A DNA stretch of 64,000 bases from Quillaja saponaria (taxonomy: Eukaryota; Streptophyta; Magnoliopsida; Fabales; Quillajaceae): assembly GCA_029379385.1 (NCBI GenBank), contig CM055618.1, positions 12,844,134-12,908,133 of the forward strand, written 5' to 3'. The notes under the pieces are model-generated. The model saw only the letters and a program-made list of their open reading frames with translations, was not told the origin of the DNA and made no database searches. Position 1 is the first letter of the stretch; every line of letters starts with the position of its first letter. The position numbers were made by a program, and so were the translations under genes. This document shows, piece by piece, positions 1 to 12,116 of the stretch.

Positions 1-755
1 GTCAAAACAACAAAAATAGGTAAAATTTATAAAATTGATAAAACAAGCACCGGGTTGATCGAACCAAATTATTTTTTCTATAAAAAATTATTATTTATAT
101 TAAAAATTAATGAAATAATTATATTTTATATAGATGTGTTATCTTTATTATTTTGATATATAAGTAAAAATTTAAATGTTGTTATACACAATAAATCTAT
201 CAATTTTGGTATTAACTATTAATAATTATATTTGACCGATGTGATTTTATTATTATTTAATAAATAAAAAATTATTATTTTTTGTTTTCTTGTGTTTTTA
301 ATATTTAAAATATATAATTAAGTATATATTTTAAATCAGATCGGTTTGAACCAAATAATTATTTTGGTGATTGGACGGGTCAAAACCACAAAAATCGAAA
401 GATTAGATAAAATCAGTACAAGGTTGATTGGACCAAATTGTTTTTTTTTTTTTTTTTTTTTTAAGTATATTATTTGTATAAAGAATTAGTGAAATAGTTG
501 TGTTTTATATTAAAGATTAGCGAAATAATTGTATTTTATGTAAATATATTGCCTTTGTTATTTTGATATATAAATATAAACTTGAACGTTGTTATGTACA
601 ATAAATTTATTAATTGTCGTACTAACAATTAATGTGATTTTTTTATTATTTAATTTAATAAATAATAAATGATTATCTTTTGTTTTCTTTTGTATATTTA
701 ATATTCATAATTAATAGAAATTTTATATAAAATTATAGTATTTAAGATATATAAT
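1..755. repeat. AT-rich tandem duplication, period about 378 bp
   Basis: Two diverged copies of one unit lie head to tail. The first starts at base 1 and the second near 379. Both open with a gtcaaaac-a-caaaaat block, then a 'ggttgat-g-accaaatt' block, a long poly-T/AT stretch, and a later 'ttttgttttctt' block. The left edge is cut by the window, so more copies may lie outside. The unit has no open frame and looks like a decayed non-autonomous element or satellite fragment; I cannot assign a family. Confidence 0.6.
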
Positions 756-2382
756 TAATTATATTTATGACATCATCCAATTAGACCATCAGTCTTATCC
801 ATGTTGAACCAAATATCCAAGATTAAACAAATTTTTTAAATCAATTACCAGATTGATATTTAAAATATTGCCTCAAACAATATAAAAAAATATAATTGGC
901 CCAAAAGATGTAAAAAATGTAAGTAAGTTTTCTAACTATTTTTTTTTTCTTTTATAAAAAAAGTGGATCCTATCCTTAGTTTAAAAATACTACTTTATAT
1001 ATATAAAAACATTCTAGTATACTCACACTCACTCTTATACGCACTGAGATGATTCCCTTTTATGAAAACGTGTAAAGTTCTTTTCAAAGGGTACTCCTCT
1101 ATCATTTTGTAAGTTATTTTTGTGCGTACTCTTCTATTAGCGTGTATATTATAAAGTCGACAAATTTTTAGTTTTTTTACACAAATTTGTATGCTACAAA
1201 AAGATATATTCAATTTTATGTACTTAATATTTTTTTTATGGCCATAATTTTTTTAGGCTTGTGGGTTGCTTCTTAAATGCAGCCTCCAGCATTTATATGG
1301 TTTTGTAGGCTTAATTATTATTTTAGTATTTTAGAATTGTCTCAATTTAGTCATTCTTAAATATTTTCAGTCAATTTCATTTTCTAAGATTTATAATTTT
1401 TCAATCAAGTTACATTTAACTCATTCTCATGTTATGCATAAATAAAATAGTTATATATAATTTAATAATAAATAACCAAAAAAAATTTATAACATATAAA
1501 AACAATTTATATACGTTATCATATTTATGTCAAATGTGATTATTTCACTAATTCATAACATATAAACTAAATAATAAAACTTTCACTGAGAACTAATATA
1601 ATCATAAAAATTAAAATAATAGATAAAACAGCTTTTAGGCTACTCATTTCAATCTAAACCGGTCTTCATCTATATATATAACCCCACCCCGAAAAACCAA
1701 ATCATTTGTGTTGAAGGAGGGAAAAATAGCATTTAAACACAACATTTTTTATGGACTACAAAAAAAGTTAAAGCATGGATACACTATATAGATAAAATAA
1801 TAATAATATTTCTGTTTTTACTGTATTTTTTTTTTCAGTAAAACTCATAAAAATATTATATTGTTTATTTTTAAAAGCCATATGTGGTGTAGTGAAAAAC
1901 ATGTCGCGAAATTCATCCATCCACCAATTAAAATTTTGTTTATATACCTTTTCAATAATAATAAATAAATAAATCACTTAAATAGGGATGAACATACTCA
2001 AATCTAAAATTTAAACCTTTAGCTTGTAATCCACAATTTATATATATATATATATATATTGAGCATAGCTTAGTAATGTAAATATACTCAATAGACCTAT
2101 GATAATAATCCAAAAAACAGTATGTGATTATAATTTGTATATGAATCTACGCACAAGATAAAAAAGTTTAAAAAAGATTACCGTTTATTTTGATATTATG
2201 AATGGTAAATATATTTGATGTTATGAACAGTAAATAGGTCATGTCGTTTTGAAATTTTCATATCCTGTGTCCAATTGTCAACTAGAAGTCTAGAAACCCA
2301 CTTAGTTTGATCCTAATTGTAGCCACCGAAAAAAAAGAAAAAACAAGGTACTGACTCAGTACTACTGAGCCAAACCAAAGAG
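756..2382. other. Non-coding AT-rich intergenic DNA
   Basis: No supported gene. The short open frames here lack codon bias and recognisable motifs. A (TA)n microsatellite lies at about 2039-2059. The right end merges into the promoter of the PNSL2 gene. Confidence 0.6.
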
Positions 2383-2402
2383 GATAATGTTTCCACGTGG
2401 CA
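2383..2402 (+). promoter_or_regulatory. I-box plus G-box, probable light-response element of PNSL2
   Basis: GATAA (I-box core, 2383-2387) is followed by the palindromic CACGTG G-box (2394-2399) in a CCACGTGGCA context, about 125 bp upstream of the PNSL2 start codon. Paired I-box and G-box sites are known from promoters of light-regulated photosynthesis genes and are bound by bZIP and bHLH (PIF/HY5-type) factors. That fits the downstream gene. Use of these sites is inferred. Confidence 0.55.
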
Positions 2403-2524
2403 TGAAGCTGAGGTCCATGTTTGGTCACAGGCACACAGTCAGCCACACAAGAAACCTGCCCAATAATCCACAAACCCCATTCCTCCCCCTTGGCACTCGA
2501 ATTACTTGACAATTATTCAAAACC

Positions 2525-3758
2525 ATGTCAAGCTTCACAAACACCATCACACTCCTTCATGCTCAAATCCAAAACAAAATCAAAAGCAAACCTTGTAAAG
2601 CCCCTCTCTCACTAAACCAATCCCCATTTTCCTGTAAACAAAATGTGACTAATAGAAGAAAATTAGTTTCAACATTTTTAGCAACATCAATGGCAGTATT
2701 AGGAGTGAATGGCAATGGAACCCCACAAGCACTAGCCCAGAATTGGGGCACTCGTTCATTCCTAAAGGAACATTTCTTCGAGCCCGGATTGTCACCGGAA
2801 GACGCTGTAGCTAGGATTAAACAAACTGCTGAGGGTTTACATAGTATCAGGGACATGTTGGATACTATGTCTTGGAGGTATGTCATTTTTTACATACGCC
2901 TAAAACAGGCATATCTTTCACAGGATATGAAGAATGCTATGACTACGTTGCCTGAAGGTCGTCGCAAGGAGTATGTTAAAACTGCCAATGAGCTTGTGGA
3001 CAACATGGCTGAGGTATACTATATATATATAGTCCTTCAACCCTTAGAGCTTATTGTGATTAATTTCATACCATTAACTAAATATATTTTCTTGAGCCTT
3101 ATAGGGGGCTCAGCCTATCAAATTTAAGTTTCCGGGTTGAATGGCTGTCTTAGTGTTATATTTCATAGACTTAATCTTGTCCAAGCTATTGTCAAAATGT
3201 AGTATGAAGTAAAAATCAATCAGTTTGATGAATGTTAACATAATTGCTGTGGAGCATTTTTTTGTTTTAGGGTTCAAATTGACATTATGTTTATCTCTTT
3301 TTTCAGTTTGATTCGTTATGTTCAAATTGGCATTATGAATGTTTAATAGTAACATAACTGCTTATCATTATGCTCCGTGCGCGGTGAAAATTTCTCCGAT
3401 GCATGGAAGCTCAAGCTCAGATGTGTGGGTGAACCCCATGTGGAAGGAACCCTGTAATGGTCACAGGACAAGTAAAATTGTATATGGTTACGCTTGCGTT
3501 CTGTTTCATAGACTGAATCTTGTCCAAGCTATTGTCAATAATGTAGTATGAAGTAACATGAACCAGTTTGATGAATGTTAACTCTTAAAATAATTGCAGC
3601 TGAGAATTCTTTGTTCAAATTGACATTATGATTATCTTTTCTTCTTTTTTTCTTTTCAGTTTGATCGTTATGTTCGATCACCAAAGGTATATGAATCGTA
3701 CTTGTACTACGAGAGGACTTTGAAATCCATAGATGAACTTGTGGCTTTTTTAGTCTAG
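2525..3758 (+). CDS. PNSL2: PNSL2: photosynthetic NDH subunit of lumenal location 2 (PsbQ-like)
   Basis: Two exons, 2525-3013 and 3660-3758, join in phase 0 to give 195 aa, close to the family's usual length of about 190. The protein is a PsbQ-like helical-bundle subunit of the lumenal subcomplex of chloroplast NDH, which supports cyclic electron flow around photosystem I. Residues 1-43 look like a Ser/Thr-rich transit peptide. A twin arginine (44-45) before a hydrophobic stretch and an A-L-A site ending at residue 71 predict Tat-dependent import into the thylakoid lumen. The mature part carries the family blocks GLSPEDAVARIKQTAEGL, MSWRYVIFYIRLKQAYLSQD and, in exon 2, PKVYESYLYYERTLKSIDEL. 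The start is the first ATG of the open frame and heads the transit peptide. A G-box lies upstream. The intron carries an internal duplication that copies the acceptor region. Confidence 0.9.
3161..3674 (+). repeat. Duplicated intron 3' end of PNSL2 with decoy acceptor
   Basis: Two diverged copies of about 165 bp lie at 3161-3323 and 3504-3674. Each holds the shared blocks 'atcttgtccaagctattgtc', 'cagtttgatgaatgttaac', 'ttcaaattgacattatg', a pyrimidine tract, CAG and the first bases of exon 2. Only the second copy continues into real exon 2. The first has an extra T after TTTGAT, so splicing to 3307 would read 16 new codons and stop at 3355-3357. Confidence 0.75.
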
Positions 3759-4168
3759 CAAAGGTGCTGCATGATGGAGCTGGAAAAGAGGGTGTTGGCA
3801 TAGATGCTTCCACAAGAATACCACTGCAATCTTCCTCAAATGTAAAGGGTTAAGAAATCTTGAAAGTTTTTTGAAACTTGTCCTGTGTACTATGAAATGC
3901 AGATTGAAGGGATTGAAAAACCTCAATCTATATTGTGTTCTGTCATTGTATTTTTATAAACTTGTGAGAAGATGTTACATTCACATATAATCAAAGTCTG
4001 GTACTTCACATTACATATTTTAGAGACTCCAACAAAAGCCTGCAGGAAAGACTGTAAACCTGTAGTACAGGAGCACAGTCTAATATTTTATACAGGATAT
4101 TTTCATGTTCTACCATTTTTACAAACTGAATTTCGTAAAGGCAAATACACTGATCACTCCCGTAAACA
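3759..4168. other. Convergent intergenic spacer / PNSL2 3' UTR
   Basis: This holds the presumed 3' UTR of PNSL2 and then the downstream flank of the opposing CASP pseudogene. No other open frame is convincing. Confidence 0.5.
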
Positions 4169-5155
4169 TTAGAGTTGGGAGATTGTCATAGCTGATGTGA
4201 TAATTAGCAGTATAAGCAGAAACACTGAAACAGAAGAGCCAACCCAGAAAGGCACCCACAGAAGTTGTTATCTTGATAGCAGATAGCATGCCACATAACA
4301 TTTGAGTTTCCCTCCTGTGCTAAGTCCACGATGGAAGATGGTGCAGAAGATGAAGCACTGAGGAGACACAGCATTACCTTCACAATCAAGTTTCAATCAA
4401 ACTAAGCCAAAAAAAAGTTTAGGAATGGAAATTAAATAGTAGTTAGCAAAAGACATTAACTATTAGTGTTCTTGCAGGAAAATTTGCTTCTTTTGCCCTT
4501 GGCAGAGGCTGAATTCTATTGTCATTTGTCAGTATAGTCTTATACAGAAATATTGTAAATCTTTATCTTGCAGACAGCAAGAGAAAAGAAATTTTTGTTT
4601 CCTGGTATGTAATTTTTCTCACTAATAAACAGATGCCTAAACTTTAGCAGAGAAAAGTTTACAAGTTGTTTGGTGATCTTGATGTGGGCAAGAAACAAAA
4701 GAATCATGAATCTTTACCTTGTCAAAAATGAGCAAGAGAATCCTACTGTTTACTGCAGCACTTCTTACTATGTGGAAGACTGACAGGATGTAATAGAAAA
4801 AGATAGCCGGATACAATGGAGTTTGCTTTCACATAGAACCTGATTTGCATTAGAAAACAATAACATAATTCAACTCCTTTTAAATTAAAAGTTATCATGA
4901 GTTTTCAATTTTTAGATGCATAAATACTTTAGTGTACATTGCTTACGTTAGTGATGGAAGATCATAATACTCGGCCCTGAATTGGACAGACCGTGTGAAG
5001 AATGGAAGTGTTCCCATGGCCACTGTGCTTGCACGTGTTACAGCTGCTGCGATAATTCTCATAATGAAGTCAAATAATGACAGCAATCCTTTAACCCTTT
5101 GATTTGGTTTTGCAGCTTTTGATGCTTCACCGACCTCAGTTGTACCTGACTTCAT
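4169..5155 (-). pseudogene. CASP-family (Casparian strip membrane domain) pseudogene
   Basis: Three exons of a CASP-type four-helix membrane protein read on the minus strand: 5155-4947, 4839-4718 and 4377-4169. Exon 1 is open and encodes an N-terminal tail, the first membrane helix and the family motif TLPFFT followed by [13 protein letters not shown]. Exon 2 begins FYVKANSIVSGYLFL, then the frame breaks near 4784-4796; the correct residues (VFHIVRSAAVNSRILLLIFD) resume in another frame. Exon 3 begins VMLCLLSASSS and keeps AQEGNSN and AICYQDNNFC, then shifts at least twice (about 4222-4262) before the last helix and a stop at 4171-4169. CASPs scaffold Casparian strip formation in the root endodermis. 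The intact splice sites and spacing show it was a normal gene; the frameshifts make a functional product unlikely. A sequencing error would have to have occurred several times to explain this. Confidence 0.8.
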
Positions 5156-8100
5156 CTTTTTGGTCCTTTTTTTTTTCCTATCACACAGAGAGACACTCTT
5201 TATGTACCTTAAAGCTTCACCGGCCTCATTTGAGGCTTATTTCTTTGCTATAACTTCCTGAAATGGCCTGCATTTATATATACACTTCAAAAATGGCTAA
5301 GCACATTCTGGATTTTCTCACAGAACCCATCAGTGAGAAACAACCAAAATGGAATTAGCTAGGTTTCTCCGAGCTTAAATTAAGTGGCTTGGTTTTGCTT
5401 CCCAAAGCACGACACGAGTAAGTTCAGGATTGGGGGTATATGATCTTGCTCACTAAGCTAAGATGGAATTATTATGTTAAACAATTCCACCAAATTGTAC
5501 TTGTTTTGTCTTGTTTATAATTAAAGTTGAAGATACCCCTTCTTCCAACTCCAACTATAAAGCATATACAATTGCTGTTTGACTGGATAATTGGTGAGAT
5601 GTGCAAGGTAAGACTGAGCAATAGACCATTAAGGATTATCTTTTCAGATATTTCTTTACCTGTTATAACCAAGTTGCAGCTGGATTTTCAATGTCTTCTT
5701 TCTCTCAGATAATATTTCAAATTGTTAGACAATACATGAGTAATACAATGAGCCGCACCTCATACAATTGCAATGAAACAAAATAGAGATTAGTGATTTT
5801 GTTTTGGTTTAGGGATTCATAAATCTACCCTTTGATGGAGAATATAGGTTATATAAACGACCAACAGCAAGCAAATTGATAATCAACAGATAATTACATC
5901 TTACAAAATAAGCGCCACACAATTTAAATCATGAATAAGATAACTCACATGATCTGGAAATCGGGCAACTGTGTTAATAACAACAATATTCTGATTCTGT
6001 ATCACGGTTATGGTATAAATGTTGTTATTGCATTAAAGGAATCAAGTTACATCTACTATGCTGATTATTGATTTAATTTACATCTAATGCTAATTACATA
6101 TCAGATGATTTTGGTCTGGATGGTTGAATTCTTCAGATGGTAAAAGAACAATCAAGTTATTCTTGAAAGAGATACTGGAAAAGAAATGCAATCTGTCAGA
6201 TCCAGAAAAGTAATTTATAGATATCTGAATGGAGCTTTCAGATTGAAAATCCAATATAACAGTTGCTTCTGCTCATTTGGATTAGGATTTACAAGGTCCA
6301 AAGGCTAGCCAATATATGTTAACCAATTCAGAGCTTAATGTTGGTAACAGAATAGAATCTGCTGCATATTCTGTTCATATAAATAATGCTACATGATCAA
6401 CATTGACAGAAAACTGAAATTTCCGTAGAAGGAAAAGCAAGTATACCCAAGTCGATGGTGCTAATCCTTGCAAAATTTCAAATAATTCCATTATCCATTG
6501 GAATATGTCGGTATAACATTAAAACAACATGCACCTTTTAATAATACTGTGGGACATTATAAAGTTCATTATTCACATTTACAATATATCTAATGCAATG
6601 TTATATTGGCTTGCAATATGGGTGTACAACTAAAACAACATTACCTACTTTTCTGAAGGTTTAAACATAGATAGTGATAATGTATCTTGCTGTTCTTCTC
6701 AGGGAAAAATTAGCCGCTGGAACTCTAAGAAGTAAGGGCTAGTATAAGGAAACATATGCTGTCCAAGTAATGTGAAAGAAGAACTTACTTTTCTGGAAAC
6801 CAAATTCATCATTACTTGTAATAGCAATCTCCATCATTGCCGTTACCATTATCATCATTGATCTAACATGTGAGCAGGAGATAGATATGTAGCCAAAGAA
6901 CACTTGCCGATTGTTACTAAGAGACATTCTTTTCTTTTACTTACTGGAACCAAAATTAGGCCTGGTAATTGTTATGAATTGAAAATGCATTATGTTATAA
7001 CTCTAAACTGAAAGTTACATCAGAACAAAGATTATCGGCAAGTCATCCTTGGCTGCAGCACAATATCTCATGTTCACATGCAAGACCTTAGATGAACAAG
7101 GCTGGAAAAACCAAGCAATTCAGAAATGAGATCAGAACATATGTGGTCCTGTAATGGAAAAAATAAATATGGCATATGTGAGTATTGGTTCAATGCACAT
7201 TGAATGCAAGCAGGAAGGGGAGAAGAAGGAGCCAGCTTTATGTTAGCTTGGTGCACTCGAAATTCAATGAACAAAAAAACTAGTTTCAAAAACTTTCTTT
7301 TGTTAGATACTCAAGAAAATTATGCTAGTTGATAATCGTTTAGCAAATTTTAAAACCTCATGATAATGAATACAGAATGTAACGAAAGAGAATCTATTTA
7401 ACAAATTACATACTTGGTCAATTTGAACGATTGAATGGTGGCACTGTTGTTATTTATTTTGGTCTCCACGATACAAGCATGTTGGGGCATTTTATAACCC
7501 ATTGTACTCGAAGGAAGGCAAGCTTGCAAGGAGAAACATGCCAAATATATTTATTTGCTTTTAGAATATTCACTGATTCCTTCATTGGTCAAGAACAACA
7601 GAAAAGGGACACCCTGCTACGTAATATCAGCGATGATACCCATGCTCTTGGTACTAACTTTTGCATATTGTATACCATTTATAAGTTAAAAGAACAATGG
7701 TATGATCAAAGTGAAAAAATATTATTCTTTATTTGTATAACTTTGTCTATCAATAAAATAAATTTTTACAAGTTTTAGGCATTGTTTCAGGCAAACAGAA
7801 CCCAAAAAGTCAAAAACTAATTTTTTTTTTTTTTTTAAAGCAATCGCAGTCTTTACAGCTCTTTAACTGAATGGCATTGCCTTTTTTTCTTCAAACTTGT
7901 AACAAGGAAGTAAATATAAATTTCTTGCTTGATTCTTTCTACTAAGAAATAAACTAGAAAATCTCAACTGAAAATGATTGAATTCGTATAGAGCAAAGGA
8001 GTAGATGGGAAAAAAAAACATATATACTTAAGAGAAAAAAATCTGATAGGCTAAATTGAACTATTTAGACCAAGCAGAGTAAAAGAAGGATAGGAATATA

Positions 8101-10005
8101 TACTATTATTAGTTTCTCTATTCTGTCTCTCTTTAAGTCTCCTCCATTTTGATTGATTATATTGAGGACAACCAAAAATGTTGAAAGTTAAAACAGTTTG
8201 AGAGAAGAGAGAAACTTACTGCCTAAACATTTAGCAATGTGCACTTCAACAAGTGAATTCAGCTTGTTTGGTCTTCATTGATCCCATTGTGATTATCATC
8301 ATTGATCTAACATGTAAATGGAAGAAAGTAATGTAGCCAGGGACATCTTGCCGATCACCCCTAAGCCTGGAAGAGACACTTAAATGAGCTTATATATATA
8401 TAATCCGACACTAGAATTAGTATATGTGACTAGACTAGGTGATAGAATAAATTAAATATGCTTACATACATAGAATCCACACACTGAAGAATAAGTACAA
8501 AGAGAGCTTGCCTGCAGGCTGCAAGTCATCCTTGGCTACAGCTAGTACATAACCACCCTTTAGTTTGCAGGATCTTGGATAAATAGAAAAAATAAAAAAT
8601 AAAGGAAAAGGACCAGCGAAGTCCAAGAAAATGCATATAAACATAAGCAAGAAACTTGTAAACTTTTAAGTAGTAAAATGTGCAAAACTTGATGGAGGAG
8701 AAGAAGGGAAGATCATATTGAACTGAATGATTTTTGTTCTGCAGTGAGGAAGAGATGATGTTTGAAGGTTGTGTCATATGTGTGCTTAATAGGACTATTT
8801 ATTGTGTAGCAGCATTGAAATTCCAGAACAAACTGAGCCTATATATTATTGCATACAGATATTTCTATTTTGCTTATTTGCATTCTTTGCCCAAAATGGA
8901 GAATGGGGTATGGGAGGATTGAAAAGCATTAAGGGGCTGAATGACTTTCTCTTACCCTCCCTGCAATCACTTCGTCATTTTAACAAACAGTTCTCTTACT
9001 CTCCATGCCACGGCCTGCACCAGCTTTGCTTGTTTTAGATACAAAATCTTATCACTTACAGGGATAACGGATTGGTGTGATATCAGTACTTGTCAATTGA
9101 AGCAATTCACATGCATGTATAACAAGCAAAATGTGTAAGGCATTGTTTGGTGAAGTGTTTCTCAGAAAGTGTCCAAATTTTGCCAAAGGACATACACACT
9201 TGTAAGAAGATGTGTAAGTGTCCAATTTACTATAGAAAAAGACAGGGTAGTGAAGGAAGTCATGGGTAAGGTCGCATACAGAGGAAGAGGGAGATTCCAT
9301 GTTCTGTAATGGATGGAGCGGTGTGGGACCTCAAAATTAATGGATCTGGTTATGGGATGACATGGGCTGGTACTTCTTTTCTGTACTAACTTTGATCCTG
9401 ATAGCAACAGAAACAGCTCTTCTTGAAAACTCTGACCTCAGCCATCCCAATTTTTCTGCATCCTTTTAAGGTACACAACACCCACTTGCTTTTCATGTTA
9501 GAAAGTTATACTCCACAAGCCCAAAATTTCAACTCCTAATGATTATCCACCAAGCTTCAAGTTTTAAACTATGTGAATGCAGCTTAAGAAAATCCTAATT
9601 ATCAGTTTTTATGTTATTCTGTAATATGACTCTAGCCACAAAAATGTGTTAAGTTAGATTAACTGATAAAATCTCTCTTGACGTAGGATTTGGGATTGAA
9701 TTTTATCTTCACCAAGAGATTGGAGATTAATGAGAAGAGAAATAGCTACATCTCCTACTGTGTAGCTCACATTCCCAACAATCCTTTTAAAGACCATAAA
9801 AAAGCCACCAATTAAAAGCTTTAAATAAATAGTTTTAGATCCTCCATTGTATATGAGAGGTTCTCCTGATCTCTAAAAAATATATTAGGAAGATGCTAAA
9901 ATCTTTACTCAAAACACACAAAATTTATGTTTGTGTATTGGCATCCACAAAGACTAGTTGGTTATCTAATTCACTTTGATGTTTTTTTTGTTTATAGGAA
10001 GTCAT
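5156..10005. other. Gene-poor region, 4.8 kb
   Basis: No supported gene. The largest open frame (7431-7778, + strand, 115 aa) has no motif I recognise and no splice context. The first few hundred bases are the former promoter of the CASP pseudogene. The main structure is the diverged duplication at 6.8-8.6 kb, listed separately. Confidence 0.5.
6830..8580. repeat. Diverged local duplication (two units about 1.45 kb apart)
   Basis: The block around 6841-6925 ('atcatcattgatctaacatgt', then 'atgtagcca', then 'cttgccgat') recurs at 8285-8375. A second block at 7029-7060 ('gcaagtcatccttggct') recurs at 8521-8538. Order and orientation agree, so a unit holding both blocks was duplicated in tandem. 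Within each unit the two blocks also resemble each other as inverted repeats. The shared words read as V-A-K/R-D/E-x-L-P in one frame, but surrounding frames are closed. I cannot name the source sequence. Confidence 0.5.
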
Positions 10006-10266
10006 TGAAATTATGTGTTACATAACGAGAGGTATTTATCTCTTTTCATAAATTCACATTCTAAGTAAATGCAAGACTTGATTTCAGATTCTTGTATACA
10101 AAGAGATTTTATCAACACCTTCACTTTGAAAGTTTTGATTTTGAGATTGAAATTATAAATTACATAACAAGAGATAATTATCTCTTTTCATAAACCCAAC
10201 TCTTGTGAATACAAATTCAATTTTAAATTCTTGTATACAACACCAATATATTTTACCATCACCTCC
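10006..10266. repeat. Tandem duplication, period about 142 bp
   Basis: Copies at about 10006-10130 and 10149-10266 share 'ttacataac-agag', 'tatctcttttcataaa', 'attcttgtatacaa' and a closing 'atcac-ccacttt' block. Both are AT-rich and non-coding. The duplication ends just upstream of the endosulfine gene's leader region. Confidence 0.6.
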
Positions 10267-12116
10267 ACTTAAAAAAATATGATTCCCCCCACATGGTCTC
10301 CCCTTTTATTGGAAAAATTATTTGGGGGAATGTTCCCAAGAATTAGAAAAATCAGAAATTATTTTTTTATGCAAAAAATAAATAAATTTAAACTTGGGTT
10401 TGAGCCCATCATAAAAAACTTGATGTGTTTAAAGCAGAGGCCCAATTTAGAGCTTGAAGTTGAATCCCAATATTCTCTGCAAGCTGCGGGTCGTTTAGCC
10501 CATTACTACAGACCCGACTGCTCCAAGAAATCAGCGTTACTGCTTCGAGTGCGTTCGTCCTAGGCTTCGTTCTGATAGGACGGTTTCTTGGTGTACGACT
10601 GTTTTTTCGCGGCTCTTCTCTGCTCTGCAATCAGACCCCCGTTTTCTTCTTCAGCTTCCCTGTCGGATATTTGAATCAGGTAATCGCCCAATCCAACTTT
10701 TGCTAATTATTCGTTCTTCACTTGCGTACTTAGGCAGCTCGTCAATCATGGAAAATTATCAAAATCTCGCCATGCATCAAAAAATTTAGCTGCTTAGTAC
10801 GAGAATCTATTTTTTCTCACATGGGTTTGTTTATTTTGTGTGTTTAAGGTTGTGAATTTTTTATTTTGGCTGAAAGCTATTGAACTAATGGGTAATTTAT
10901 GGTGATGATCAAGAGTGGAATTTCATTTAAATGGTTTCTTTATTGATTCTTTACCCATGAAGATTTTATTGGTGCTTCAGAAACCATAATTTGCATTTGA
11001 TTTGTTAAGTGATACATGGGTTGTTACTTCCTAATTAAGAGTTTGCTGGGAGGCTGTAATGGGTCAATGGTTTGAAAATGATCATGTATATTTCATTCAA
11101 GAAAATATTGAATGCAGTTTTGAACTTGACGTTAGTAGAATGTTTTTTTATTTTGTGCTTGTTTTTCTTTTCTACTAGTTAGCTGCAGCCATAATGACTT
11201 GATTGATGTTATAACTGAAATTTGTTGAGTCTGATTGAATGATTTGCATTTAGCCATTTTAATCCTTTGTGCAAAAGATGAAAAATAAGAAACAAAGAAG
11301 ATTTGTTAGTCTGATCCACAACTAGGGAGGGAAAACATAAGTTGTAGGAAAGTAGGAAACTGCTATTTTTTTAATCTATGAACTATACGGAAATTAATAT
11401 TTAAGTGATGTTGATCAAGTCACCTACAAACCTTGTACTTATCACTTTCTGTTAGTAATGCCGTGCAACTTGGTAAGATTATTATTATTTTTTTGTAAAA
11501 CTATTACATGTATCACAGTTCTTTAATAGATACAAGTCCACACTTCAGGATTGCTACTATCTGTTTCCATTTCATAGGAGGTGGTCCAAAATTTGATCCC
11601 TTTTAACAAATTCTGAAATTGAGGGGTTGGGTGAACAATTTTTGTTTTTCAAAGGCATGTGTTCTCTGTTGACATTGTATTACAAAGCATGGAATTGTGA
11701 TAACGCTTATTGACAACTCAACCAAGCCTTAAATCCCAAGCTAGTTAGGTTCAGCAACAAGAAGTAATAAGATATTGTAGTTTTTGGACAGCTACAACCA
11801 TGACCACCCTTGCAATAACTACCATCCTGCATTCCAGGCTATAGACATGTAAGCTTTTTTTCTTGCATCATATGAATCTCAATGGTTACTTTGAATCAAA
11901 TGCTTGAAGTTTAAAGGTATTTCTAGTGCATGTGATGGAACCAATGAATGTGATCCTTTCTGCTGTAATATATATAAAACTCAAGCCAGAAGGATGTCTC
12001 TCTTTGATTGTGAGAGTGCACAAAAGATCTGCATATGTGTGAAGACCAAAATGTTTTTTTATATCTAGTGACTGTCAGTTTACTCCTGCAACTCTCATCT
12101 GAGCAGAATACAAACT
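10267..12116 (+). promoter_or_regulatory. Promoter, non-coding leader exon and leader intron of the endosulfine gene
   Basis: GC-richer DNA at about 10480-10679 looks like a 5' UTR exon. It ends GAATCAG at 10679 before GTAATC. The following 1.4 kb is T-rich and non-coding, like a plant leader intron. Plausible acceptors before the start codon are the CAG near 12077 and the CAG near 12105. The small open frames at 10279-10563 and 10409-10630 cover this leader on opposite strands and are not taken as genes. Transcript ends are inferred. Confidence 0.45.

Noticed and set aside
7431..7778. 115-codon plus-strand open frame
   Set aside because: No family motif; ends in an AT-rich low-complexity stretch. 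Probably chance.
10279..10630. Open frames of 94 and 73 codons on opposite strands
   Set aside because: They cover the GC-richer leader of the endosulfine gene and show no motifs or codon bias.
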